A stretch of 44,415 nucleotides of DNA from Candidatus Palauibacter poriticola (GTDB lineage Bacteria; Gemmatimonadota; Gemmatimonadetes; Palauibacterales; Palauibacteraceae), in the NCBI GenBank assembly GCA_012270965.1, contig JAAXHJ010000058.1, positions 1-44,415 on the forward strand. The letters run 5' to 3'. Positions within the stretch are counted from its first letter, which is position 1; each line of letters begins with the position of its first letter. Of the stretch, positions 17,960-25,908 are shown piece by piece. The notes beneath the pieces were generated by a model, which did no database searches, had not been told where the DNA came from, and saw only the letters and a program-made list of their open reading frames with translations. The translations under genes and the position numbers were made by a program.

Positions 17960-18117
17960 CTCGGATCTCCCGTGCCGCTCATTGTCGCGCCCTCCGTGGA
18001 AGAACGTCCGCTCGCGGTGTGCCCGCCGTCCCGTGCCGGGATGATATACCCGCCGCGCGCTACGGGGCGATGTGGCCGCCGAGCGCTCCGGGGCGATGTA
18101 CCCGCGAACGCCGCAAG
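17960..18117. repeat. Intergenic region with 26-bp tandem duplication
   Basis: The 158-bp gap between bshC and the small membrane gene holds two imperfect copies of a 26-bp unit (18057-18082 and 18083-18108) sharing the core GGGGCGATGT. An AT-richer TATATC lies at about 18045-18050 on the minus strand and could be a -10 element, but no matching -35 is seen. Confidence 0.6.
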
Positions 18118-19692
18118 CTAGCCATCTCCCGCACGGCCCGCCAAGAATGATGCGGCCTGGCGGTCGGTCTCGCGGGCCAGCCGCTCCACGAGTTCGGGCC
18201 CGTAGCGGCAGAGGAAGGAGAGGGGGTTCAGCACGCGTTCCTGGGGGCGCCGCCGTGGGAAGAGGTTCGCCCCCGCGCGGCGCACCTGGCCCAGGCGCAC
18301 GTCGAGCCGCTCCCGAGTCGCGCGGTCCACCTGGCGGGACAGCTCGGCGACGGCGTCGAGGATGCCCTTGCGCATCTTCCCGGCGGCCCCCCGCAGTCCC
18401 GGCACGTCGTGGGCCACGGCCTCTCCGACCGCGGCCGTGCCCGCCTCGATGCTCTCCCGGAACCCCTCGAGCGCCCGCTCCACGGCATCCGGCCGCGCCT
18501 CCCGCGTGAGGCGTTCCACGACCGGCTCCGCTCCCATGGCCAGATCCCGCGGCGAAAGACCGTTCCGCTCGAGAATCCGTCGCGTGCGCGCCTCAACCAA
18601 GGTCCATGCCCCGCGCGGCTGGACGGCTGGTAAGGGGACGTCGAGGGCGTCGAACAGCGGGCCGAGTTGGCTCCAATACCCGATCTCTCCGGGTCCCAAC
18701 ACCGTCGCCGCCACGGGGAGGAGGTAGGACTCGAGCGCGGGGCGGGATGCGACGTTGGGCGAAAAACCCTCCGGCGCGGCCTCCAGCCGTTCGAGCCACC
18801 CTTCCGGCGTCGTCGTCGCGTCGCGCCGGACGCGCTGCCGCCCGCCACCCTCGTCGAAGAAGAGCGGCAGCGCATCCTCGACGCACGAGATCGGCGCCTC
18901 GAAGCCCGCCGCCCGCAGCGCGCGCGCCCCCGCCGCCTCGGCCTCGAGAGTTCCGTCCCAGTCGGCCAGGAGTCGGCCGTGGAAGGGGGCCGCGGCGCGC
19001 CGAACCTCCGGGCGGGCCGAATCGATCCACGCGTACCCCCGGTCCCCTAGCACACCCGCGAGGAAGCGGGCGAAGGCGGCGGAGACGGGACGGCCCTCGA
19101 CCCAAGCATCTCGTATCAACTCGAGGTAATGACCCGTAAATGCGGATTCGGGAAGGATGTCGGGCAAGGCGTCGAGAACTTCCATGCCGGGGCGGTCGAG
19201 GATGTGGGAGCCCACGGATCGGCGCTCGCGGCCGGCGGGGACCGGCAGGGCGAGCGTCCGCGTTGCGTCCGAACGGTCGAGGATCGTCGTGCTCCCCACC
19301 TCGTCCCAGTCGTGGTCGTCCGAGGCGATCCAGAACAGGGGGACGACGGGCGCGCCGAGCGTCCGCTCGAGGTGTGCGGCGAGCGAGATGGCGGTGAGCG
19401 CCTTGTAGAGGACGTAGAGGGGTCCGAGGAGGAGGACGGGCTGGTGCCCCGTCGTGACGAAGGCCCCCTGCCCGCGGAGGACGGACTCGAGGCGCGCGCG
19501 GACCCCGCGTCCGGAGAGGCCGAAGGCCTCGGGTCCAAGCCGGGAGCGGCGGGGGGACGGAGGGGCGGCCGTGGGTAGACGGCTGGCGAGCGGGAGAAGG
19601 CCGGCGCCACCGGCGTCCAGGACGGCGTGCGCGATGGAGCCGGGGACGTCCAGGGGCCGCGAGAGGACTTCCGGGTTCCCCGTCGGATTCAA
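18118..19692 (-). CDS. bshC: Bacillithiol biosynthesis cysteine-adding enzyme BshC
   Basis: BshC adds cysteine to glucosaminyl-malate in the last step of bacillithiol synthesis. The 524-aa protein has the family's nucleotide-binding block TGHQPVLLLGPLYVLYKAL, the PLFWIASDDHDWDEV motif and a C-terminal coiled-coil region. Length is typical. The ATG at 19692 overlaps the stop of a methyltransferase gene (ATGA, 19689-19692). bshA and bshB are not in the window. Bacillithiol occurs in Firmicutes and also in Bacteroidota, Deinococci and related diderms. Confidence 0.92.
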   Translation of the reverse strand: MNPTGNPEVLSRPLDVPGSIAHAVLDAGGAGLLPLASRLPTAAPPSPRRSRLGPEAFGLSGRGVRARLESVLRGQGAFVTTGHQPVLLLGPLYVLYKALTAISLAAHLERTLGAPVVPLFWIASDDHDWDEVGSTTILDRSDATRTLALPVPAGRERRSVGSHILDRPGMEVLDALPDILPESAFTGHYLELIRDAWVEGRPVSAAFARFLAGVLGDRGYAWIDSARPEVRRAAAPFHGRLLADWDGTLEAEAAGARALRAAGFEAPISCVEDALPLFFDEGGGRQRVRRDATTTPEGWLERLEAAPEGFSPNVASRPALESYLLPVAATVLGPGEIGYWSQLGPLFDALDVPLPAVQPRGAWTLVEARTRRILERNGLSPRDLAMGAEPVVERLTREARPDAVERALEGFRESIEAGTAAVGEAVAHDVPGLRGAAGKMRKGILDAVAELSRQVDRATRERLDVRLGQVRRAGANLFPRRRPQERVLNPLSFLCRYGPELVERLARETDRQAASFLAGRAGDG

Positions 19693-20429
19693 AGGGTCCG
19701 TCCCAGCAGCAGGAGGCGAGCCGAATCGCCCCGGAACGGCGTCCCGTCATAACCGCCGAAGGCGTTCGTCGCCTCGAGTCCCTGCTCGCGGAGGAGCCCG
19801 CGCAGCGCCTCCGGCGAATAGAGGCGCACGCGCTCGTGGTAGACCTCCGGTGCCCGGCCCGCCGTGCCTCCGACCTCGATGCGCTTGAAGACCTGGTCAC
19901 CTTCCACCCACCGCGTCTGCCGTACGGGAGTTCCGTTGATCTCGCCCACGGACTCGGGATCGAGGCGGTCGATGACCCAGGCCGCGTGCAGATAGTCCAT
20001 CAGGAAGGGGGCGCCGGGCCGCAGCACGCGCCGGATTTCGCGCAGAACCTCGACATCCTCCTCCGGCGTGAGGAAATAGCCGAAAGAGGTGAAGAAGTTC
20101 ACGAGACCATCGAAGGTGCGGGCGGCGAAGGGGAGTCCGCGCATGTCCGCGCGGATAAGGGAGCCGTCCACGCCCGGGCGGGTTCGCGCCGCCGTGAGGA
20201 GCGGGGCGGAAAGGTCGATGCCGACGGCCCGCAGGCCCGCCGCCCGGAGACGCTGCAGGTGCCGTCCCGCGCCGCAGGCGAGGTCGAGGACGCGGGCCCC
20301 GCTCGCGAGTCCCGCGCGTTCGCGATAGAGCGCGACTCCCCGGGCGGCCTCCTCCTCATCGCGGTGCGGATACAACTCGAGGTAGGCTCGGCCGAACCAG
20401 TCCCTGAACCACTCCGCGGGGGCGCTCAT
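19689..20429 (-). CDS. Class I SAM-dependent methyltransferase, coupled to bshC
   Basis: The 246-aa protein has the SAM-binding motif VLDLACGAGRHLQRL near residue 50, the acidic VGIDLS strand, and the RADMRGLPFAARTFDGLVNFFTSFG motif IV region. The substrate is not shown by sequence. Its four-base overlap with bshC suggests a role in the same pathway; an N-methyltransferase making N-methyl-bacillithiol (NmbA, described in Chlorobi) is one possibility. ATG at 20429 is used; a GTG at 20441 would add four residues. It starts 7-19 bp after rlmH. Confidence 0.85.
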   Translation of the reverse strand: MSAPAEWFRDWFGRAYLELYPHRDEEEAARGVALYRERAGLASGARVLDLACGAGRHLQRLRAAGLRAVGIDLSAPLLTAARTRPGVDGSLIRADMRGLPFAARTFDGLVNFFTSFGYFLTPEEDVEVLREIRRVLRPGAPFLMDYLHAAWVIDRLDPESVGEINGTPVRQTRWVEGDQVFKRIEVGGTAGRAPEVYHERVRLYSPEALRGLLREQGLEATNAFGGYDGTPFRGDSARLLLLGRTL

Positions 20430-20448
20430 CGGTCCGCTCACGCTTCGC

Positions 20449-20925
20449 TCAGGGTCCCTTGTGGTACGGTTCGCCGCGGAGGATCGTGGCCGCCCGATAG
20501 AGTTGCTCCGCGAGGACGAGCCGGGCGACCTCGTGCGGGAGGGTCATGGCCGAGAGGGCGAGCCGCACCCGCGCGCGGGCGAGCAGCCGCGGGGCGAGTC
20601 CGTGCGCCCCGCCGATCGCGAACGCGGCTCCTGGCCGCCCATAGGTGCGCATGTCGTCGAGGTAGTCCGCGAGGACCCGCGTCGTCCAGTGCTTGCCTTC
20701 GCGGGTGAGAGCGATGAGGTCCAGCTCGTGGGGGATTCGCCGCTCGAGGGCCGCCGCCTCCCGCTCCCGCGCCTCCCCGGCGCGCGCATCCGGAAGTCCG
20801 GCCGGGTCGACGACCACGGCCTCGAACCGCATGTAGCGCCGCAAGCGGTCTTCATACTCCTCCGTCGCCCTTCGCAGAGCGGTGGCCCGGTTCCGTCCGA
20901 CCGAGGCCACGAGGATCCGCGTCAC
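20449..20925 (-). CDS. rlmH: 23S rRNA pseudouridine-1915 N3-methyltransferase RlmH
   Basis: RlmH (SPOUT superfamily) methylates pseudouridine 1915 of 23S rRNA in assembled ribosomes. The 158-aa product shows the knot motifs AFAIGGAHGLAPRLLARA and the C-terminal LSAMTLPHEVARLVLAEQLY ... GEPYHK, which are diagnostic. GTG at 20925 overlaps the stop of the LpxK fusion gene (GTGA, 20922-20925). It closes the lipid A operon, although its function is unrelated. Confidence 0.95.
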   Translation of the reverse strand: MTRILVASVGRNRATALRRATEEYEDRLRRYMRFEAVVVDPAGLPDARAGEAREREAAALERRIPHELDLIALTREGKHWTTRVLADYLDDMRTYGRPGAAFAIGGAHGLAPRLLARARVRLALSAMTLPHEVARLVLAEQLYRAATILRGEPYHKGP

Positions 20926-22676
20926 CCCCCGGCCGCCGGATCACGGTCCTCCCGACCCGATGCCGCATCTAGAATCAGGCGTCTCACGTCTTCCCAGCCG
21001 GTCTTCCATGTGAGCGTCTCGGGGAGAACCCAGATCGGCAGGCCCGGGTGGAATAGCGGGCGGAGCCGGGGAAGATCCTTGCGCGTGGTGAGCACGCCGC
21101 CCCACCCCGCCGCCCGGATCGCGGCCGTCCGCTCCAGGGGCGATGGCATCCCGTGATCGCTCAACGCGAGTCGATCCCGAACCGACGCGCACGCGACGCC
21201 GGCCTGCGCGAAGAAGAGATTGGGCTTCATGATCCCGGTCAAGGCGAGACGGGGGGCCGGCGGCCCGGACCAAGCGCGCGCTCCGGCGTTGGCGGCTTCG
21301 AGGGGCCCGTGCCCCAACACGGCCGTCGCCACCGGCACGCCGCGGGCCAGACTCGCCAACAGCATCCGAAGTACGCGGTCGAAGCGGGCCACCTCGGCCG
21401 TCCACGGCTCCCGCCCCGTGCTGAGGATCGCGTCGGCTCGGGCGACGGCGCGTGCCCAGCGCTCGCGAAAGGGACCGGCGGGGAGACGCTCCCCGTTCGT
21501 GCGGCGCAGGGCGTCGCGGTCGAGGACGAAGAGATTCAGGTCGCGGAAGAGGCGGCGGTGCTGGAAGCCATCGTCGACGACGGCGACGGTCGCTCCCTCC
21601 GCCGCCGCCCTCCGCGCGGACCGAAGCCGGTCCGGGTGACCGCGGATCGACGCTCCCGGCGCCTCGCGCGCGAGCAACTCGATCTCGTCGGCGTATCCCC
21701 GCGTGAGGATCGCCGGACGGTGCCCGGCCTCCCGAAGCGTACGGGCAATGCAGGCGGCGAGCGGCGTCTTGCCGCTCCCCCCGGCCGTGGCGCCGCCCAC
21801 CGATATCACGGGGATGCCCGCGGAATGCGCGGCGAGGACTCCGCGATCGTAGAGGCGATGCCGCCGATCGTGGACGCCGCCGTAGATGCGGGCCAGCCCC
21901 CGCAGCGGAAGCGCCGCGCGCGGGCGGCGCCATTGGCGGCGGATGCGGAGTTCGAGCGAGCGCCGCACCGGGTTCGCGCGTTCCGGCTGCGGCGGCGGGT
22001 GGTTCCGCGCGGCCTTCCCCCGTGCGATCCCGGGCGGACGGGCCCAGCGCGCCTCCCGCGCCGCCTGCTCGCAGCGGGCAACCTCGCGCTGGAGCGCGGC
22101 CTGGATGTCTCCCGTGTCCGGCGGCTGACCCTCGACAACCGGAGCGGTGGACACGAACACGGTGGCCCCGGGGGCGGGGATTAGGAAGCGATCCCAGCTC
22201 GGGAGCCGCAGGCCGGAGGAGGCCGCGATGCCCACCACGGTCACGGTGCTGTCCGTCAGCGCCGCGATGCGCGCCGTGCCCTCCTTCAACGACCGCCGGG
22301 GGCCGCGCGGCCCGTCCCCCGCGAGAATCACGCCGCGTCCCGCCTCGAACGAGCGGGCCAACTGGCGGAAACCGGCCGACCCGCCGCGGGTGCTCGAGCC
22401 CCGGACCACGTCGGACCCGAGGCGTCGAAGGACGCGGGCGACGATCTCGCCATCGCGGTCACGGCTCGCGAGCGTCGCGAGTTGCTGGCCCGCGAGGAGG
22501 CATGCGAGGGGAAGGAGGTGTTCGTGCCAGCAGGCGTGGACCTCATGCTTGAGCACGGGCCGATACGGTCGTCCGGGGTCGTCGGGGTGCCGGAAGCGCC
22601 ACGTCCGGCTGATGGGAAGCGCCGCCCGCACGAGCCCGACCGCGATGCCCAGCGGGATGCGGCGAGCGCTCAGCAC
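20922..22676 (-). CDS. lpxK: Fusion: DUF374 acyltransferase-like domain + tetraacyldisaccharide 4'-kinase (LpxK)
   Basis: One uninterrupted 584-codon frame encodes two domains. Residues about 1-215 look like a DUF374/lysophospholipid acyltransferase-type protein (WHEHLLPLACLL, GVILAGDGPRGPRRSLKEG), a family related to lipid A acyltransferases. Residues about 245-584 are LpxK, which phosphorylates the 4' position of the lipid A disaccharide: ISVGGATAGGSGKTPLAA is the P-loop, followed by ILTRGYA and VAVVDDGFQHRRL. The GTG at 22676 overlaps the lpxB stop by seven bases (22670-22676). The two domains are normally separate proteins. No stop or frameshift was found between them. Confidence 0.88.
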   Translation of the reverse strand: MLSARRIPLGIAVGLVRAALPISRTWRFRHPDDPGRPYRPVLKHEVHACWHEHLLPLACLLAGQQLATLASRDRDGEIVARVLRRLGSDVVRGSSTRGGSAGFRQLARSFEAGRGVILAGDGPRGPRRSLKEGTARIAALTDSTVTVVGIAASSGLRLPSWDRFLIPAPGATVFVSTAPVVEGQPPDTGDIQAALQREVARCEQAAREARWARPPGIARGKAARNHPPPQPERANPVRRSLELRIRRQWRRPRAALPLRGLARIYGGVHDRRHRLYDRGVLAAHSAGIPVISVGGATAGGSGKTPLAACIARTLREAGHRPAILTRGYADEIELLAREAPGASIRGHPDRLRSARRAAAEGATVAVVDDGFQHRRLFRDLNLFVLDRDALRRTNGERLPAGPFRERWARAVARADAILSTGREPWTAEVARFDRVLRMLLASLARGVPVATAVLGHGPLEAANAGARAWSGPPAPRLALTGIMKPNLFFAQAGVACASVRDRLALSDHGMPSPLERTAAIRAAGWGGVLTTRKDLPRLRPLFHPGLPIWVLPETLTWKTGWEDVRRLILDAASGREDRDPAAGG

Positions 22677-23956
22677 GGCACGCCGGGTCCGCCCGCGCCT
22701 TCGCGGACCGCCAGCCACCCGCTCGCGGATTCGCGGCCCTCCAGGAGCCCGCCCGCGCACTCGCGGCCCGCTAGAAGCCCGCCCGCGCACTCGCGGCCCG
22801 CCCGCAGCCCGCCCGCGCATTCGCGACCCGTCAGCAGCTCGACCGCGTGCGCCGCGACCCGGGCCGCGCACCCCGGCTTCCCGAGCCGCTCGCGAACGAC
22901 GTCGAAGGCCCGCAACATCTCGCGCCGCGCCGACGCCCCTTCGTCGAGGAGGGCGTCGAGGGCCTCCGCCGCGCGCTCGGCCGTAAGCCCATCCTGCAGA
23001 AACTCCGGGACGATCCGGGCCTCCGCCACGAGGTTGACAAGCACGATGGAGGGAACGCGCACCAGGCGGCGGCCGATGGCCCACTCCACCGCGCCCATGC
23101 GGTAGCCCACGACCATCGGCACGCTCGCCAGCGCGAGTTCGAGCGTGATCGTGCCGGACTTCGTGAGGGCCGCCCAGGACCGCTCCGTCGCCTCGGACGC
23201 TCCCGCGGTCGGGAATCCCGCTTCGGCATAGAGCGATTCCGGGAGATGGGGCGGGCGCGCGATGATGAAGTCGAGGTCCGGGTGCCGCCGCGCGAGTCGC
23301 CGCGCGGCTTCCGCGAACACCGGAAGCATGCACCGGACCTCCTGCGCGCGCGATCCCGGGAAGAGTCCGACTACCCTCCCCGTCCCGGACGGGGGGAGCC
23401 CCGCGGCCGCGCCAGTCCCGGCGCCCCCTCCGGGAGCGCGCGGCGCGTCGAGGAGGGGGTGCCCGACGAACTCCGCGCGCACGCCGTACCGCTCGAGCAG
23501 CGCCGCCTCGAACGGGAGCACGGTGAGGACGCGGTCGCAGTCGCGCCGCAGCTTCCGGGCCCGGCCCTCCCGCCAAGCCCACACCTGCGGCGCGATGTAG
23601 TAGAGGACGCGCCGTCCCTGCCGCCGCGCACTTCGAGCGAGCCGCAGGTTCAGCCCCGGGTAGTCGATGGGAAGAAACAACCGAACATCCTCCGTTGCGA
23701 AGAGGCGCCGGATCCCGCGCTCCAGCCTAAGGAAACGGGGCAGACGCCGCAGCACCTCCGCCGCCCCCATGACCGACAGCTCCTCCAGCCCGGCGACCCT
23801 CGCCACTCCCGCCGCTTCCATCTCTCGCCCGCCGATCCCGAACAGCCTCGCGTCGGGCAGCCTCCGGCGGATCTCCCGCGCGACCGCCGCGCCGTGGTGG
23901 TCTCCCGAGGACTCGCCGGCGGAGATGAAGACCGCCGGCCGCGGACGTGGGGTCAG
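22670..23956 (-). CDS. lpxB: Lipid-A-disaccharide synthase LpxB, probable CTG start
   Basis: LpxB condenses UDP-2,3-diacylglucosamine with lipid X. The N-terminal family motif VFISAGESSGDHHGAA is encoded at about 23932-23885, followed by LFLPIDYPGLN, YYIAPQVWAWREGR, LPFEAALL, FVGHPLLD and LFPGSRAQEV. No ATG, GTG or TTG occurs in frame between the upstream in-frame stop (24065-24067) and this motif; the first canonical ATG (23821) would delete it. The best start is CTG at 23956, which overlaps the upstream stop as CTGA. The last 50 residues are five 10-residue repeats (GRECAGGLLA type), an extension beyond the family end. A sequencing error is the alternative to a CTG start. Confidence 0.9.
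   Translation of the reverse strand: MTPRPRPAVFISAGESSGDHHGAAVAREIRRRLPDARLFGIGGREMEAAGVARVAGLEELSVMGAAEVLRRLPRFLRLERGIRRLFATEDVRLFLPIDYPGLNLRLARSARRQGRRVLYYIAPQVWAWREGRARKLRRDCDRVLTVLPFEAALLERYGVRAEFVGHPLLDAPRAPGGGAGTGAAAGLPPSGTGRVVGLFPGSRAQEVRCMLPVFAEAARRLARRHPDLDFIIARPPHLPESLYAEAGFPTAGASEATERSWAALTKSGTITLELALASVPMVVGYRMGAVEWAIGRRLVRVPSIVLVNLVAEARIVPEFLQDGLTAERAAEALDALLDEGASARREMLRAFDVVRERLGKPGCAARVAAHAVELLTGRECAGGLRAGRECAGGLLAGRECAGGLLEGRESASGWLAVREGAGGPGVPC
22681..22830 (-). repeat. Five 30-bp tandem repeats in the lpxB 3' end
   Basis: Units begin at 22681, 22711, 22741, 22771 and 22801. The three rightmost copies are nearly identical (shared core GCCCGCCCGCGCACTCGCGG), the two leftmost are diverged. 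The period is a multiple of three, so the repeats add 10 residues each to LpxB without breaking the frame. Confidence 0.9.
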
Positions 23957-24087
23957 GACATCCGGCCTAGGTAGGACATCAGCATGAGGACGACCGCCAG
24001 GAGAATGAGAAGAACCAGGGTCCGGGGTCCTCGCTTGACCGCGCCTCCGAGCTTCTTCCGCTCCTCACGAATCTTGAGCAACGACAT
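23953..24087 (-). CDS. Small single-span membrane protein (44 aa) in lipid A operon
   Basis: The short product has a basic N-terminal tail (SLLKIREERKKLGGAVKRGP) and one hydrophobic segment (TLVLLILLAVVLMLMSYLG), so it should lie in the inner membrane with its N-terminus inside. ATG at 24087 has a strong site (GAGGAG) seven bases upstream, and the stop overlaps the inferred lpxB start (CTGA, 23953-23956). It overlaps the end of the oxidoreductase gene by 23 bp. No family is recognised. Confidence 0.68.
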   Translation of the reverse strand: MSLLKIREERKKLGGAVKRGPRTLVLLILLAVVLMLMSYLGRMS

Positions 24088-25057
24088 GTACGAACTCCTC
24101 GATTTCGCGGGTGATCCGGGTCGCGACCTCCAGCGCTTCCCTGCCCGCGCGACCCGATACCAGGCGGCTTGCACGTCCCCCGATCGCGTCGGCGAAGGCC
24201 GTGAGTTCCCGGGCGAGCGCCTCGCCGCCGCAAGCCTCCAGCGGCACATGGTCCACCACGGCCTCTACTCCCGCGATCGCGGCCCCAGGCGCGCGCAGCG
24301 TCCCGGTCCCGGGTTCGCGCCGCCGGTAGTGGTGTCCCGTTTCGGCGGCCAAGTCCAAGCTGAAGTACCCGGAGCGCTGGAACAACCGCAGCTTGCGCAG
24401 CGCCTTCAGCGCCACGCGGCTCGCGGTAATGTTCGCCACCGTGCCGTCCTCGAAGGAGAGGCGCGCGTTGGCGAGGTCGATCCGGGGAGAAATGACGGGC
24501 ACTCCCACCGCGCGCACCTCCGCTAGCGGCGCCTCCGTCAGCGTGAGGACGAGGTCGATGTCGTGGATCATGAGATCCAGGACCACCGTGGTGTCCGCGC
24601 CGCGAGGCTGAAAGGGCGCCATACGCAGCGACTCGATGAACCGCGGCCGGTCGAGCCACGGATCCGCGGCGAGGAGGATGCCGTTGAAGCGCTCGACGTG
24701 TCCGACTCCGACGATGACGCCCTCTTCCTCGGCGAGCGCGAGGATCTCGTCCGCCTCGCCGAGGCTCGCGGCGAGCGGTTTCTCGACCAGCACGTGGCAC
24801 CCCGCCCGGATCGAGGCGACCGCGGCCTCTCGGTGCGCGGCGGTGGGCACCGCGATGACGACGGCTTCGACTCGGCCGAGCAGCGTCTTCGCCTCCGCGA
24901 AGGCCGGCACGGACAAGGCGTCGGCCACCTCCCTCGCGCGCGCGGCCGACCGGTCGTGGATCCCCTCCAACTCGAAAGCGTCGCTCCGCGCCAGGAGCCG
25001 GGCGTGCTCGGCGCCCAGCTTCCCGACCCCGATGACGCCGGCCGGGATCCGGCTCAC
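24065..25057 (-). CDS. Gfo/Idh/MocA-family NAD(P)-dependent oxidoreductase
   Basis: The 330-aa protein has the N-terminal Rossmann motif GVIGVGKLGAEHA and the family's EKPL signature (HVLVEKPLAAS, near residue 95), then the alpha/beta C-terminal domain with DLMIHDIDLVL. Its place between lpxA and lpxB suggests a sugar nucleotide substrate. GnnA, which oxidises the 3-OH of UDP-GlcNAc on the way to 3-amino lipid A, belongs to this family and sits at this position in some bacteria, but no GnnB aminotransferase is in the window. GTG start overlaps the lpxA stop (25054-25057). Confidence 0.88.
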   Translation of the reverse strand: MSRIPAGVIGVGKLGAEHARLLARSDAFELEGIHDRSAARAREVADALSVPAFAEAKTLLGRVEAVVIAVPTAAHREAAVASIRAGCHVLVEKPLAASLGEADEILALAEEEGVIVGVGHVERFNGILLAADPWLDRPRFIESLRMAPFQPRGADTTVVLDLMIHDIDLVLTLTEAPLAEVRAVGVPVISPRIDLANARLSFEDGTVANITASRVALKALRKLRLFQRSGYFSLDLAAETGHHYRRREPGTGTLRAPGAAIAGVEAVVDHVPLEACGGEALARELTAFADAIGGRASRLVSGRAGREALEVATRITREIEEFVHVVAQDS

Positions 25058-25908
25058 ACGGCGGACCGGATTTTCGCCTCGCGCGGCTCCGGCGGGAGGT
25101 CGTCGTCCGGTCCGACGCGGGTCGCGGTCACGCCCCGCTCGGAGTCGCGGATGAACTCCACGAGTTCCCTCACTTCAGGGGTCATGTCTCCCCGCCGGAC
25201 GCGATCGAGACTCGCCCGCAGGGGCTCACCCGACCGAAAGATCGTCCGGTATGCGGCTTGGAGTGCGCGTATCGCATCCCGTTCGAACCTCCGGCGCTCG
25301 AGGCCGATGCGGTTAACGCCATACGTGCGGGTCCGGCCTCCCCCGGCGAGCGTGTACGGTGCGACATCCCGCGAAACGCGCGCGCCTCCTCCGACCATCG
25401 CGTGCCGGCCGATGCGCGTGAACTGGTGGATGCCCGTCAGCCCTCCGACGATCCCCCAGTCTCCGATCTCGACGTGTCCCCCCATGGTGACGCCGTTCGC
25501 GAGCACGACGTGATCGCCGATGCGGCAGTCGTGAGCGATGTGTACGTAGGCCATCACGAGCGTGTCCGCCCCGACCGAAGTCAGGCCGCTTGCGGCCGTC
25601 CCCCGGTTCAGCGTCGTGAACTCGCGCACGACGGTGCGGGCTCCGATCTCGAGGAAGGTGCGTTCCCCCGCGTACTTCAGGTCTTGCGGGTCCGAACCCA
25701 GGACGGCGCCCTTCGCGATGCGCACACCCTCGGCCACGCGCGTATCCCGTTCGATGAGCACGTGCGGGCCGATCCGTACCCGTTCGCCGACCTCCACGCC
25801 GGGGCCGATGATCGTGTACGGGCCCACGGTGGCGCTGGATGCGATGCTCGCCGACGCATCGACGACCGCCGTCGCGTGGCGCCCCGTGGCGTAGTCCGCC
25901 GGCGTCAC
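25054..25908 (-). CDS. lpxA: Acyl-ACP:UDP-N-acetylglucosamine O-acyltransferase LpxA
   Basis: LpxA performs the first acylation of lipid A synthesis. The 284-aa protein is a left-handed beta helix of hexapeptide repeats with the catalytic HIAHD segment (AYVHIAHDCRIGD) and the GLTGIHQFTRIG block, then an alpha-helical C-terminus. GTG at 25908 overlaps the fabZ stop (GTGA, 25905-25908). Which sugar (GlcNAc or GlcNAc3N) it accepts cannot be read directly. Confidence 0.95.
   Translation of the reverse strand: MTPADYATGRHATAVVDASASIASSATVGPYTIIGPGVEVGERVRIGPHVLIERDTRVAEGVRIAKGAVLGSDPQDLKYAGERTFLEIGARTVVREFTTLNRGTAASGLTSVGADTLVMAYVHIAHDCRIGDHVVLANGVTMGGHVEIGDWGIVGGLTGIHQFTRIGRHAMVGGGARVSRDVAPYTLAGGGRTRTYGVNRIGLERRRFERDAIRALQAAYRTIFRSGEPLRASLDRVRRGDMTPEVRELVEFIRDSERGVTATRVGPDDDLPPEPREAKIRSAV

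Noticed and set aside
22681-22830. Possible CRISPR array
   Set aside because: The 30-bp units are directly adjacent with no spacers and lie within a coding frame.
22677-23582. N-terminal extension of the LpxK fusion to position 23582
   Set aside because: The same strand in another frame encodes conserved lpxB sequence; the extension is low-complexity Arg/Gly sequence.
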